64,000 nt of DNA from Halospeciosus flavus (GTDB taxonomy: Archaea > Halobacteriota > Halobacteria > Halobacteriales > Halobacteriaceae), in contig NZ_CP122312.1 in NCBI RefSeq assembly GCF_029814175.1, positions 744,001-808,000 of the forward strand, read 5' to 3'. Of this stretch, positions 34,347 through 43,741 are shown in pieces (within the stretch, counting starts at the first letter, position 1; every line of letters starts with the position of its first letter). The position numbers and the translations under genes were made by a program. The notes under the pieces were generated by a model. It saw nothing but the letters and a program-made list of their open reading frames with translations, was not told the origin of the DNA and ran no database searches.

Positions 34347-35978
34347 ATGCCCACCAGTCGGCGTGCCCTCCTCGCCGCACTCGCCGCCGGGTCGTCGTCG
34401 CTCTCGGGGTGTGCCTCGCTGTTCGACCTGTTCGCCGGCGGACCGTCCGGAGAGGGACCGCGGTCGAACGACGGTCCCGGGCGAACGACCCGACCGGCGG
34501 AGACGACCGTTCACCCGACGCCCGACGACCCGCCAGCGGACGGCGAGTGGCCCGACCCACCGACGGACGAGCGCCACCGGACGCACTCGGTCACGACGCT
34601 CGAACCGGCCGGCCGGACGCTCTCGCTCTTCGATACGACCTTCTCCGTCCGGGAGCAGTCCCGCGGTCCGTTCCGCGACGGGGACCGGGGTGGTCGCGTC
34701 GCGGTCGCGGCCGCGTTCGTCCGGTCCGCCACCGACGAGCACCCCGCCCTCCTCCGGGTGACGCTCCGGGCGGACTGGCGGCCCGCGTTCGGTCCCGACA
34801 CACGCACGCTCGACCTCGGGCGCGTCCCGCTCTTCGACGGCCACGAGTTCGGCCCGTACGTCCTCGCCCCGACCGCGAACCACGACCTCGTCGACGCCGA
34901 CGACGTCCCCGAGGACGAACGCGGGCCGAACGGTGGGTGGCGGCTGAAGTGGGCGCCCGACTCGTGGCTCCCGACGCGCGTCGACGTGGCCCGCCGCGAG
35001 CGAATCCACGGGGAGTACCGCGTACTCCGGGGGATACTCGACACTGCCCCACTCGAGACTTTTCGTACACCGCTCGCGTCGCCGAACGGGGGTGACTGGA
35101 ACGGCGACCCGTTACTCTCGCTCGTGTCTTGGGAGACGGGCGCCCCCGGCCCGGACGGTCGGTCGCGCTTCCACGGCCAGTCGGTCGACCCGCTCCCCGG
35201 TTCGATGGAGACGGTGTGGTACCACGACCTCGACCCGACGGCGTCGCTCTTCCTCCGGCCGGCCACGGAACGCGCGGACCTCCCCGCGAGACTCCGCTTC
35301 TCCCTCGTCAACCACTCTCTGTCGACGCTCCGACTTCCCGGCACTCTCGCCGTCCACAAGCGACACGCGGAGGCGTGGTACCCGATCGCTCCGTGGGGTC
35401 CGAGTCGGTGGGTCACGCCGGCGTTCGTCTCCGGGACGCCGCCCGGGGACGTCCACCAGGTCGAGCGCGCCGTGTTCGCCGACGAGGGGTTCGCGACCGG
35501 CATCCCGTCGACGACCTACCTCGGTGCCGGGACGTACGCCTTCAGCCTCGAAATCGGCGACGACGGAGACGAGGGTGCGAACGCGGACGACGCGGTCACG
35601 AAGGGCGAGTCGGTCCCGAATCGCCGGGTCGCCGCGCTGGTCGAGTTGACCGGTGAAACCGTGTCCGTCGTCCCGCAAACGGGCGTCTCCACCACCCGCG
35701 AGGGGTCGACAGTCACGGTCCGGACACAAGTGGCCGGAACGGACACCGTCACGGCGGTCGTCGAGCGCGCCGACGACGCCGACCGAGTGGTCCTCGCCGA
35801 ACAGGTGATGCACGGCGAGAACGACGTCCTCCGGAACTCGCTGCCGTTCTTCGAACCGGGCGTCGAGCGCGTCCGCGTCGTCACGACGCCCGGGGTCGTC
35901 GCGACGGCCGTCGGCGGGAAGCCGCCGGCGCGCTTTCGCTACCGCGGGTCGGCGTTCTCCCTCTCGGTCGAGCAGTAG
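34347..35978 (+). CDS. Large secreted lipoprotein, paralogue of the one at 40467
   Basis: A 543-residue lipoprotein. The signal MPTSRRALLAALAAGSSSLS ends in lipobox SGC (Cys22), followed by a Pro/Thr/Asp linker to about residue 75 and a long beta-rich region. The C-terminal 110 residues include LVELTGETVSVVPQTGVSTT and NSLPFFEPGVERVRVV; the latter matches NTLPYFESGVDTVRLK in the lipoprotein at 40467. It probably sits on the outer face of the membrane. No family name recognised and function unknown. Confidence 0.7.
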   Translation: MPTSRRALLAALAAGSSSLSGCASLFDLFAGGPSGEGPRSNDGPGRTTRPAETTVHPTPDDPPADGEWPDPPTDERHRTHSVTTLEPAGRTLSLFDTTFSVREQSRGPFRDGDRGGRVAVAAAFVRSATDEHPALLRVTLRADWRPAFGPDTRTLDLGRVPLFDGHEFGPYVLAPTANHDLVDADDVPEDERGPNGGWRLKWAPDSWLPTRVDVARRERIHGEYRVLRGILDTAPLETFRTPLASPNGGDWNGDPLLSLVSWETGAPGPDGRSRFHGQSVDPLPGSMETVWYHDLDPTASLFLRPATERADLPARLRFSLVNHSLSTLRLPGTLAVHKRHAEAWYPIAPWGPSRWVTPAFVSGTPPGDVHQVERAVFADEGFATGIPSTTYLGAGTYAFSLEIGDDGDEGANADDAVTKGESVPNRRVAALVELTGETVSVVPQTGVSTTREGSTVTVRTQVAGTDTVTAVVERADDADRVVLAEQVMHGENDVLRNSLPFFEPGVERVRVVTTPGVVATAVGGKPPARFRYRGSAFSLSVEQ

Positions 35979-36148
35979 CGGTCCGTCCCTACAGTGCTGT
36001 CTCGACTACTTCGTTTACCCGCGTGCTCGCCAGCTCGAACTCCGGTCCCGACGCCGAACACGGCCTCAGAGACGTGGAGGCGGACGCAGCGCTCTACGAC
36101 TCCGCAGCGCGGGGAGAAGCAGTGGTTCCCGCGTACGCGCGGGACTGA

Positions 36149-37366
36149 TTACTCGTCGTCCGTGTCGGCGTCAGCGTCGTCGTCGACCGACTCGACCTTC
36201 GTGTCGGCTTCCTCGGGGTCGTTGCGCGGGCTGCTCGGGTGGTACTCCGTGTCGTACTTCCCCGGTGCGTCGTCGAGGCGGTCCGGGTTGATGCGCCCGG
36301 AGAGGAGCATGAAGTCGAGGATCGTGAGACGGAGCATCGCCTCGACGACCGGGACACCGCGCGGCGGGAGGACGGGGTCGTGGCGGCCGATGACCTTCGC
36401 CTCCTTCGTCTCGCCGGTCTCCCAGTCGACGGTCTGCTGGGCAGACGGGATGGACGTCGGCGCGTGGAGCGTCACCTCGCCGTAGATGGGTTGGCCGGTG
36501 GTGATGCCGCCCTGCAGGCCGCCGTGGTCGTTGCCCTCGGGGATTGGGTCGCCGTTCTCGTCGAACGTCCAGTCCTCGTTGCGCTCCAGGCCGGAGTAGG
36601 TGCGGGCCTCCTTGCCGAGACCGAACTCGAAGGAGGTGGAGGCCGGGACGGACAGCATCGCCTGGCCGAGGCGGGCCTCGACGGAGTCGAAGCGCGGGGC
36701 ACCCAGCCCTCGCGGAACGCCGCGAATCTCGAAGTAGATGGAGCCACCGATGGAGTCGCCCTCTTCTTGGTACTCCTCGATGAGGTCCTGCATCTCTTCG
36801 GCCGCCTCGGGGTCGGCACACCGGACGTCGTTCTCCTCGGTGTTCTCGAGGAGTTGCTCCCAGGAGACGTCGCCGGACTTCACGTCGCCGATCTGGTTAA
36901 CGTGGGCCTTCACGCGGATGTCGTGCTTGCGGAGAATCTTCTTCGCGATGGCGCCCGCCGCGACCCAGTTGACGGTCTCGCGTGCGGAAGAGCGGCCGCC
37001 GCCGCCCCAGTTGCGCGTGCCGAACTTCGCCGAGTAGGTGAAGTCGCCGTGGGAGGGCCGTGGCGCCGTGATGAAGGGCTCGTACTTGCCCGAGCGGGCG
37101 TCCTTGTTCTCGATGGTCATCCCGATGGGGGTGCCCGTCGTGTACCCGTCCTGGATGCCGGAGTTGATGGACACCTCGTCCGGTTCGCCGCGCGAGGTGG
37201 TAATCATCGACTGGCCGGGCTTGCGGCGGTCGAGTTCGTGCTGGATGTCGTCCTCGTCGAGTTCGAGGCCGGCGGGACAGCCGGAGACGGTGACGCCCAT
37301 CCCGGGCCCGTGACTCTCGCCGTAGGTGGTCACCTGGAAGAGGCGACCGAAGCGGTTGCCGTTCAT
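36149..37366 (-). CDS. aroC: Chorismate synthase
   Basis: Converts 5-enolpyruvylshikimate 3-phosphate to chorismate using reduced FMN. The 405-residue protein starts MNGNRFGRLFQVTTYGESHG and shows the family motifs TYGESHGPGMG, GGGGRSSARET near residue 120, and RHDPVLPPRGVPVVEAM near 330. The acidic tail (ADTKVESVDDDADADTDDE) is a haloarchaeal addition. aroA, the previous step, is 1.6 kb upstream on the same strand with a phosphatase-family gene between. Confidence 0.95.
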   Translation of the reverse strand: MNGNRFGRLFQVTTYGESHGPGMGVTVSGCPAGLELDEDDIQHELDRRKPGQSMITTSRGEPDEVSINSGIQDGYTTGTPIGMTIENKDARSGKYEPFITAPRPSHGDFTYSAKFGTRNWGGGGRSSARETVNWVAAGAIAKKILRKHDIRVKAHVNQIGDVKSGDVSWEQLLENTEENDVRCADPEAAEEMQDLIEEYQEEGDSIGGSIYFEIRGVPRGLGAPRFDSVEARLGQAMLSVPASTSFEFGLGKEARTYSGLERNEDWTFDENGDPIPEGNDHGGLQGGITTGQPIYGEVTLHAPTSIPSAQQTVDWETGETKEAKVIGRHDPVLPPRGVPVVEAMLRLTILDFMLLSGRINPDRLDDAPGKYDTEYHPSSPRNDPEEADTKVESVDDDADADTDDE

Positions 37367-37544
37367 TACGTGTGACTCAGTGTCGGGGCCATTTAGAGGT
37401 TTCAATACTCGCAACTGCACTTAAGTAGGAAGGCGGGACCAGACGGACCGTGACGTGACCGACGTCGCGGGGCGAGACGCGAAACCGGTGGAGTGCCGTC
37501 CCGCGCGAGACCGACTCTCTCGGAACGCTCCCCCGTGTCAGCCA

Positions 37545-38900
37545 TCACTCCCCTTGGAGGTCGCTCAACCGCGCCGCCGCGAACGGAACCAGCATCTCCG
37601 CGCGCGTCAGGCCGCCGTGTTTCCCGACGTGGTTCAGCGAGGTGTCGTCGTCCCACATCCCCTTCTCGCGGTGGACGCAGACGAGGTCCGGTGCGTGGCG
37701 CTCGTAGGCGTTCCCGTTGCTTTCGCTCCCACCTCTATTGTCGCCACCGCTGCCACTTCCCCTACCACCGCTCTCGCCACCCACGACCGGCCCGAACAGC
37801 CCCCGTTCCTCGTACTCCTCGCGAGTGAACGTCCGGCAGTCGAAGTTGCGTTCGAGTGCCGACCGCACTGCCTCGACCGTCTCGTCCTGAAGGTGTAACT
37901 GGACCTGCCGCGAACTCCCGACCGGTGGGATCGGGTTCCCGTCCGGTCCGGTCGCGAGGTTGTCCCAGATCGGGCCGTACCCTCGGATGTCGACGTTCTC
38001 TCCCTCGGTGTCGACGTGGCCGTGGTCGGCCGTGACGACGACGAGCGTCCGCTCCGCGACGCGCGTGCTACAGCGTTCGAGGAGTTCCCGCCGGAGCGCC
38101 CCGAGGACTGCTTCGAGTTGTGCGTCCGTCGCGGCGGCGTGTGGTCCCTCGCGGTGGGAGGCGGCGTCTACCTGCGGGAAGTAGGCGTAGCAGTACTTCT
38201 CGCCCGACGAGCCTTCGAGCGTGCGGCGCAACTGGACCGCGAGTTGGGCGGCGTTCTCGGAACCGACGTAACGACTCGCACCCGCCGAGAAGGTCTGCTC
38301 GTCGGCGCCGCTGATGTCCGACGGCTCGAACAACGACGTGCTCACCTCCGGGGCGACGTCGTCGTACAGCGAGTCGGCGTCGTACAGCGTCTTCGACGGC
38401 GCGGGAGCGTCCGGGTAGACCTGCCGGACTGGCTCACCCTCTCCGGTGACGTAGGGGAGCGTCTGGACTCGCGCGCCGATCTCCGGGACGTACTGCCACC
38501 ACCCGAGTTGACCGTGCTCGGCGGCGTACTGACCGGTGTGGACCGTCGGGACGGCCGCGGCCGTCTCGGAGGGGAAACACGCGGTGAGCGGCGTGACCGT
38601 CCCACGTTCGGAGAGTCGACCGAGGAGCGTCGTCTCCAGGTAGTCGGTGTCCTCCGCGCGACACCACTGGTCGTAGCCGAAGCCGTCGACGAGCAGGACG
38701 ACGACGTTCTCGACTCCCTCGGTGTCGACGCCCGCGAACACGTCGCCGGGGAGCGTTGGCACGTCCTCGGGTGCGGCGTCGAGGGCCGAGAGGGCAGTCC
38801 CGGGGACGCCCGCGAAGCAGTAACCGCCGTAGTCGGGGAAGACGTACTCGCCCTCGGCGTGGGCGCGGAGGAGGTCGTCGGCGTGGTCGTCGCGTCGCAT
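37545..38900 (-). CDS. Alkaline phosphatase / nucleotide pyrophosphatase family enzyme
   Basis: A 451-residue hydrolase of the type I phosphodiesterase/nucleotide pyrophosphatase superfamily. Metal site: NVVVLLVDGFGYDQW (first Asp), a Thr/Ser nucleophile region PLTACFPSETAAAVPTVHTG, the second site in YFPQVDAASHREGPH, and VVVTADHGHVDTEG. A Gly/Ser-rich insert (GGESGGRGSGSGGDNRGG) lies near residues 385-402. No clear signal peptide, so probably cytoplasmic. It sits between aroA and aroC, but no aromatic role is known for such enzymes. Start 38900 is preferred over an ATG nine codons earlier. Confidence 0.82.
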   Translation of the reverse strand: MRRDDHADDLLRAHAEGEYVFPDYGGYCFAGVPGTALSALDAAPEDVPTLPGDVFAGVDTEGVENVVVLLVDGFGYDQWCRAEDTDYLETTLLGRLSERGTVTPLTACFPSETAAAVPTVHTGQYAAEHGQLGWWQYVPEIGARVQTLPYVTGEGEPVRQVYPDAPAPSKTLYDADSLYDDVAPEVSTSLFEPSDISGADEQTFSAGASRYVGSENAAQLAVQLRRTLEGSSGEKYCYAYFPQVDAASHREGPHAAATDAQLEAVLGALRRELLERCSTRVAERTLVVVTADHGHVDTEGENVDIRGYGPIWDNLATGPDGNPIPPVGSSRQVQLHLQDETVEAVRSALERNFDCRTFTREEYEERGLFGPVVGGESGGRGSGSGGDNRGGSESNGNAYERHAPDLVCVHREKGMWDDDTSLNHVGKHGGLTRAEMLVPFAAARLSDLQGE

Positions 38901-38951
38901 ACGCGGAGCGACGCACGGGTCGCCCAAGAAACGGGTGGGCGGTCGGCGCGA

Positions 38952-40280
38952 CTACTCGGTCGGCTTGGGCGGGACCTCGGGTTCCTCGCTCTCGCGGTGG
39001 ACGTCCGCGCCGAGGTCGTAGAGCACGTCGAAGAAGCCGGGGAAGGAGATCTCGACGTGTTCGCCGCCGTGGATGACGGTCTCGCCCTCGGCGACGAGGC
39101 CGGCGATGGAGAGGGACATGACGATGCGGTGGTCGGTGTAGCTGTCGACCGCCGCGCCTTCGAGGTCGGAGTCGCCGCCGTGGATCACGAGTTCGTCCTC
39201 GTGTTCCTCGACTTCGGCGCCGAGTTTCTCGAGTTCCGTGGCCATCGCGGCCACGCGGTCGGTCTCCTTGTACCGGACGTGCTCGGCGTTGGTGATGTGG
39301 GTCGTGCCGTCAGCGACGGCGCCGAGCACCGCGATAGTCGGCAGGAGGTCCGGCGTGTCGCCGACGTCGACCTCGACGCCCGAGAGGTCGGAGGGTTCCA
39401 CGGTGACGACGCCCGCGTCTTCGTCCCACTCGACGTCGGCGCCCATCCGGTCGAGGACGTCGACAATGGCGGCGTCACCCTGCGCGCCGGGGTAGAGTTC
39501 GTGGACGTGGACCGGTTCGTCGCCCGCGACCGCGCCCGCGGCGAGCAGGTAGGACGCCGAGGAGAAGTCGCCGGGGACCGAGTACTCGTCGCCCTCGGGG
39601 CGGTAGGACTGGCCGCCCTCGACGTGGAAGCCGTCGTCGGTGCGCTCGACGTCGACGCCGAACGCGTCGAGGACCTCCTCGGTGATCTCGACGTAGGGCG
39701 CGGACTTGAGTTCCGTCGTGAGTTCGACGTCGATTCCCTCCTCGGTGCAGGCGCCGGCCATGAGGAGGGAGGTGACGAACTGCGAGGAGACGTCGCCCGG
39801 AATCTCCACCTCGCCGCCGTCGGTGGGGCCGACGATGGCGAGCGGGGCGCGCCCGCCCTCGCGGGACTCCACGTCGACGTCGAGTTGCCGGAGGGCGTCG
39901 AGGAGCGGGCCGTTCGGGCGGTCGCGGAGCGAGACGTCGCCGGTCAGTACGGTCAGGCCGTCGACGAGACTCGCCGCCCCGGCGGTCAGACGCATCGTCG
40001 TCCCGGAGTTCCCGCAGTCGATAATGTCCGGGGGAACCTCGGGTTCGCCGGCGAACCCGTCGACCTCGATGGCGCCCTCGATTTCGAGGACGTCGCCGCC
40101 GAACGCCTGGACGGCGGCCATCGTCTCCTTCGTGTCCGCCGAGAGAAGCGGGTGGTGGACGACGATCTCCTCGTCGGCGTCCGAGTAGCCCGCTGCGAGG
40201 ACGGCGCGGTGCGTGTAACTCTTCGACGGCGGGGCGTGTGCTTCCCCGTGAACCGTCGACTCGCGGATTGTGACCTTCAT
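38952..40280 (-). CDS. aroA: EPSP synthase (3-phosphoshikimate 1-carboxyvinyltransferase)
   Basis: Transfers enolpyruvate from PEP to shikimate 3-phosphate. The 442-residue protein begins [29 protein letters not shown] is the shikimate-phosphate binding start. The signature [14 protein letters not shown] is near residue 90, [15 protein letters not shown] near 170, [14 protein letters not shown] near 240, and [15 protein letters not shown] near 390. It is the first gene of a leftward set, with the phosphatase-family gene and aroC after it. Confidence 0.95.
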   Translation of the reverse strand: MKVTIRESTVHGEAHAPPSKSYTHRAVLAAGYSDADEEIVVHHPLLSADTKETMAAVQAFGGDVLEIEGAIEVDGFAGEPEVPPDIIDCGNSGTTMRLTAGAASLVDGLTVLTGDVSLRDRPNGPLLDALRQLDVDVESREGGRAPLAIVGPTDGGEVEIPGDVSSQFVTSLLMAGACTEEGIDVELTTELKSAPYVEITEEVLDAFGVDVERTDDGFHVEGGQSYRPEGDEYSVPGDFSSASYLLAAGAVAGDEPVHVHELYPGAQGDAAIVDVLDRMGADVEWDEDAGVVTVEPSDLSGVEVDVGDTPDLLPTIAVLGAVADGTTHITNAEHVRYKETDRVAAMATELEKLGAEVEEHEDELVIHGGDSDLEGAAVDSYTDHRIVMSLSIAGLVAEGETVIHGGEHVEISFPGFFDVLYDLGADVHRESEEPEVPPKPTE

Positions 40281-40466
40281 GTTCGGATGGACGAAAGGCC
40301 GCCGCCTAAGCGTTCCGGCGGCGTCCGATTTCGCCCGGGGCGTTCGACTCCCGCACTCGACGGTGCCGGACCGCGCGACGGTTCGGCGGTTCCGACGCGG
40401 ACCTGTACCGGTGGTCGCGTTCGGCCCCACAGAAGGTACTTACCTGTACCGACAGATAGCACGCCC

Positions 40467-41468
40467 ATGCGACGGCGTGCCCTCCTCACGTCGGCCGGCA
40501 CCTCGCTGGCCGTCTCCGGCCTCGCCGGATGTACCGGGAACAGGGCTGGTCCCGACGAGTCCGGGACGACTCGAACGACCGCCCAGACCTCGACAGACAC
40601 GACTGCGACGGCCGGCGCCGTCGCGTCGGTCGGCGTCCCGTTGCGTCAGGTCCCCGAATCGCCGTTTTCGGACGACACCGGTGTCGAGCGTGTCGTCCGA
40701 ACGCGGAGCGCGCCCGCGAGCGCGCCGCTCGTCCTCGACCCGACGGCGACGACCGTCTCGCTACCCGAGGGGAGTGTGACGCTCTCGTTGACGAACCGGA
40801 CCGACGTCCAGTTCGCGCTGAACCCGTACGGGTGGTCGTTGTGGAAGCACGTCGACGGCACGTGGTTCCACGTCTACCCGGAGCGATGGCCGGTCCCCCT
40901 CCACGTCCTCGACCCGGGTGGGTCCCACGCGTGGGCGCTGACGCTCGACCACGACACCTCGCGGTCGGCCGTGACGCCGGCGGCCCGTGACGCGCCGCGC
41001 GCGGACGGCGGGACCGTCGCCGGCCTCGGTGGCGGGACCTACGCCTTCACCGTCGACGGGTCGCTCGGCGAGGGCGAGCAGGCCGTGCGAGTCGGTCTCG
41101 TCACACGCCTCACGTTCGACGGGCCGACCATCGACGTCGAGCCGACGGACCGCGTCGAACGGACGACCCGTGACGGGGCCACCGTCACCGCCGTCGTCGA
41201 GGGGACGCCGATGGGTGACGACGCGACGACGCACGTTCTGACCGTCCGGCGGAGCGACCACGAAGACGCCCGGCGGCGGATTCCCGAGCAGGTAGTTCGC
41301 GACTGGCGCTACCGCAACACGCTCCCGTACTTCGAGTCGGGCGTCGACACGGTCCGGCTGAAAGCCCGGAAGGGCAGCGGGTCGATCCCGCCGTTCGGTA
41401 TCGACGACACCAGATTACTCCGGTACGAGGGCGAGACGTTCGCCGTCTCCTCGAAGCGGGTCGAGTGA
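40467..41468 (+). CDS. Secreted lipoprotein, paralogue of the one at 34347
   Basis: A 333-residue lipoprotein. The signal MRRRALLTSAGTSLAVSGLA ends in lipobox AGC (Cys22), then a Thr-rich linker. Conserved-looking parts are LTNRTDVQFALNPYGWSLWK and HVDGTWFHVYPERWPVPLHV, a beta-sandwich-like region, and NTLPYFESGVDTVRLKARKG near the end, shared with the larger lipoprotein 6 kb away. No catalytic motif seen. It divides aroA from the M24 peptidase gene. Confidence 0.7.
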   Translation: MRRRALLTSAGTSLAVSGLAGCTGNRAGPDESGTTRTTAQTSTDTTATAGAVASVGVPLRQVPESPFSDDTGVERVVRTRSAPASAPLVLDPTATTVSLPEGSVTLSLTNRTDVQFALNPYGWSLWKHVDGTWFHVYPERWPVPLHVLDPGGSHAWALTLDHDTSRSAVTPAARDAPRADGGTVAGLGGGTYAFTVDGSLGEGEQAVRVGLVTRLTFDGPTIDVEPTDRVERTTRDGATVTAVVEGTPMGDDATTHVLTVRRSDHEDARRRIPEQVVRDWRYRNTLPYFESGVDTVRLKARKGSGSIPPFGIDDTRLLRYEGETFAVSSKRVE

Positions 41469-41533
41469 GTAAGCGGTGGGCCGACTCCTCCGCTCCCGGT
41501 AGGGTTTTACTCGCGGGCGGGGACGAATCCGGT

Positions 41534-42715
41534 ATGACTGTCGACCCGGACCTCTCCGAACTCGACGCCGCCCTCGCCGAGCGAGGGTTCGACGGCTACC
41601 TCCTCGACGCGGCCAGCGAGGAGTCGAACCAGCGCTACCTCTCGGGTTTCGACGCGCCCGACCCGTTCGTCACCCTCTACACGCCCGAGGAGACGGCCCT
41701 CCTCGTCTCGTCGCTGGAGTACGGCCGCGCGAAGTCCGAGAGCCGTGCCGACACGGTGTACCGGTGGAACGACTTCGACCTCCGCGAACGGGCCCAGGAG
41801 GTCGGTCGCGAGACCGCTCGTGGCGACGCCCTCGCCGACTTCCTCACGGAGGTCGGCGTGTCGTCGGTGCTCGTCCCGCGGCGCTTCCCGCTCTTCTCCG
41901 CGGACGCCCTGCGCGAACGCGACGTCGCGGTCGAACCCGACGGCGACGAGGTCGTCGAGGACGTGCGCGCCGTCAAGACCGAGACCGAGGTCGACCACAT
42001 TCGCGTCGCCCAGAAGGCCAACGAGGCGGCCATGCGCGCCGCCGAGGACCTGATCGCGGGTGCCGCCGTCGAGGACGGCGTCCTCCACCACGCCGGCGAA
42101 CCACTCACGAGCGAGCGTGTGCGCGAGGAAATCGAGGTGACGCTCCTCCGTCACGGTTGTGCGCTCGACGAGACCATCGTCGCCTGCGGTGCGGATGCCG
42201 CCGAACCGCACAACCGCGGGAGCGGTCCGCTCGGAGCGGGCGAACCCATCATCGTCGACATCTTCCCGCGGGACAAGGAGACGAAGTACCACTCGGACAT
42301 GACCCGGACGTTCGTGCGGGGCGAACCGAGCGAGGACGCACGCGACTTCTACGCCGTGACCGAGGCGGCACTCGACGCGGCGCTCGACGCACTCGAAGCG
42401 GGCGTCACGGGCGCAGACGTCCACGGTGCGGTTTGCGACGTCTACGAGGACGCCGGCTACCCGACGCTCCGTTCGGACCCCGATACCGAGACGGGGTTCA
42501 TCCACAGCACGGGTCACGGCGTCGGTCTCGACGTCCACGAGTCGCCGAGCGTCTCCGACCGCGCCGACGACGAACTCGAGGCGGGTCACGTCGTCACCAT
42601 CGAACCCGGCCTCTACGACCCGGACGTCGGCGGCGTGCGAATCGAAGACATCGTGGTCGTCACCGAGGACGGCTACGAGAACCTGACCGACTACCCCGTC
42701 GAGTTCGAGGTCTAG
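41534..42715 (+). CDS. M24 family metallopeptidase (Xaa-Pro aminopeptidase-like)
   Basis: A 393-residue enzyme that probably removes N-terminal residues before proline. The N-terminal creatinase-like domain ends near residue 155; the pita-bread domain has metal ligands in IIVDIFPRD, SDMTRTF, STGHGVGLDVHESP, VTIEPGLYDP and VRIEDIVVV. All five M24 ligands (D, D, H, E, E) are present. A TATA-like gttttac lies about 27 nt before the ATG. The 3' end overlaps the convergent response-regulator gene by 4 nt. Confidence 0.9.
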   Translation: MTVDPDLSELDAALAERGFDGYLLDAASEESNQRYLSGFDAPDPFVTLYTPEETALLVSSLEYGRAKSESRADTVYRWNDFDLRERAQEVGRETARGDALADFLTEVGVSSVLVPRRFPLFSADALRERDVAVEPDGDEVVEDVRAVKTETEVDHIRVAQKANEAAMRAAEDLIAGAAVEDGVLHHAGEPLTSERVREEIEVTLLRHGCALDETIVACGADAAEPHNRGSGPLGAGEPIIVDIFPRDKETKYHSDMTRTFVRGEPSEDARDFYAVTEAALDAALDALEAGVTGADVHGAVCDVYEDAGYPTLRSDPDTETGFIHSTGHGVGLDVHESPSVSDRADDELEAGHVVTIEPGLYDPDVGGVRIEDIVVVTEDGYENLTDYPVEFEV

Positions 42716-43644
42716 CGCTCGGTCGTCAGCGTCACGCTGTGGTCGATGAGGTCGTCCATCCGGTCGAGGGCGTTCTCGACGTCTTCGAGTTCCTCGGCGT
42801 CGGCCCCGTTCGCCTCCGCGCGTTCGAGGGCGTCGCGGGCGCTCTGGATGGAGTCGACGAGGTCGTAGGTAAGGACGTTCGTGAGTTCGAGGAGGTGGTC
42901 GCCGGCGGCGTCCTCGCCCTCGCGGATGCGACGGAAGTGGACCGAGAGTCCGTCCTCGGCGGGGAACGCCCGGACCTCGAAGTGCTTCCCGAGCGGTTCG
43001 AAGTATTCGTCGAAGGTGACGGCCTCCTGCGTCGCGATGGCGCGGTGGTACTCGGTGTAGAAGGTGGTGCCGACCGCGTCGGGGAACGTCTCCCAGATGT
43101 TCTCGCCCATGACGTCCTCCGCGCGGACGTCGAGGAGGCGTTCGGCCTCCTCGTTGAGGTAGGTGAAGCGCCACTCGCGGTCGAGCGCGAAGAAGGCGTC
43201 CGTGATGCGCTCGTAGACGTTCCGCGCGAGGTCGTTGAGCATCGCGACGTCCTGTTCGGCCTGGTAGTACTCGGCGCGGTCGTAGATAGTGTCGCCGAGG
43301 TCGTCGAGCGCCGCCTCGAAGTCCTCTCCCACGGGGACGTAGTCGGTGACGTCCGCGGAGATGGCCTCGCTGGCGACCTGTTCGGACCCCTCGAAGACGA
43401 GGAGGACGAACGGGATCGCGGGGTCGGTGTCCCGGACGAGGTTCAGGAGTCCGAGTCCGTCGATTCCCCCGAGGTCGTACTCGCTGACGACGCAATCGAC
43501 GGTTCGCTCCGAGAGTGCGTCGAGTGCCCCGGACCCGGACGTGGCGGTGTCGACCGTCAGCCCCGGTTCGTGATCCCGTAACGCCGCCGCACGACGATCC
43601 ACGTCCTCCTCTCTGCCGACGTACAGGACGCGGATTCCCTCCAT
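42712..43644 (-). CDS. Response regulator with PAS domain and degenerate HisKA-like tail
   Basis: A 310-residue signalling protein. Residues 1-115 are a receiver domain: IRVLYVGREEDVDRRAAALR, phospho-acceptor Asp in VSEYDLGGIDGL, and AISADVTDYVPVGEDF. Residues 135-245 are a PAS domain (FALDREWRFTYLNEEAERLL). The end LTNVLTYDLVDSIQSARDAL resembles a histidine-kinase dimerisation helix, but the usual phospho-His of the HDLRNPL motif is Tyr and no ATPase domain follows. It is probably a signal relay or oligomer module, not a kinase. Confidence 0.82.
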   Translation of the reverse strand: MEGIRVLYVGREEDVDRRAAALRDHEPGLTVDTATSGSGALDALSERTVDCVVSEYDLGGIDGLGLLNLVRDTDPAIPFVLLVFEGSEQVASEAISADVTDYVPVGEDFEAALDDLGDTIYDRAEYYQAEQDVAMLNDLARNVYERITDAFFALDREWRFTYLNEEAERLLDVRAEDVMGENIWETFPDAVGTTFYTEYHRAIATQEAVTFDEYFEPLGKHFEVRAFPAEDGLSVHFRRIREGEDAAGDHLLELTNVLTYDLVDSIQSARDALERAEANGADAEELEDVENALDRMDDLIDHSVTLTTER

Positions 43645-43741
43645 GTGTACGTCGAACTAGACGGCCGTTCCGGATAAATATTCGTTGGCGGACGGCGACC
43701 GAGCGAACGGCTTTTGGCCCGGGTCGCGCTACACACAGACG

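Noticed and set aside
38016..40466. A possible 800-codon N-terminal extension of the lipoprotein at 40467
   Set aside because: The extension is antisense to the phosphatase-family gene and aroA. The internal start gives a proper signal peptide and lipobox, so only that part is real.
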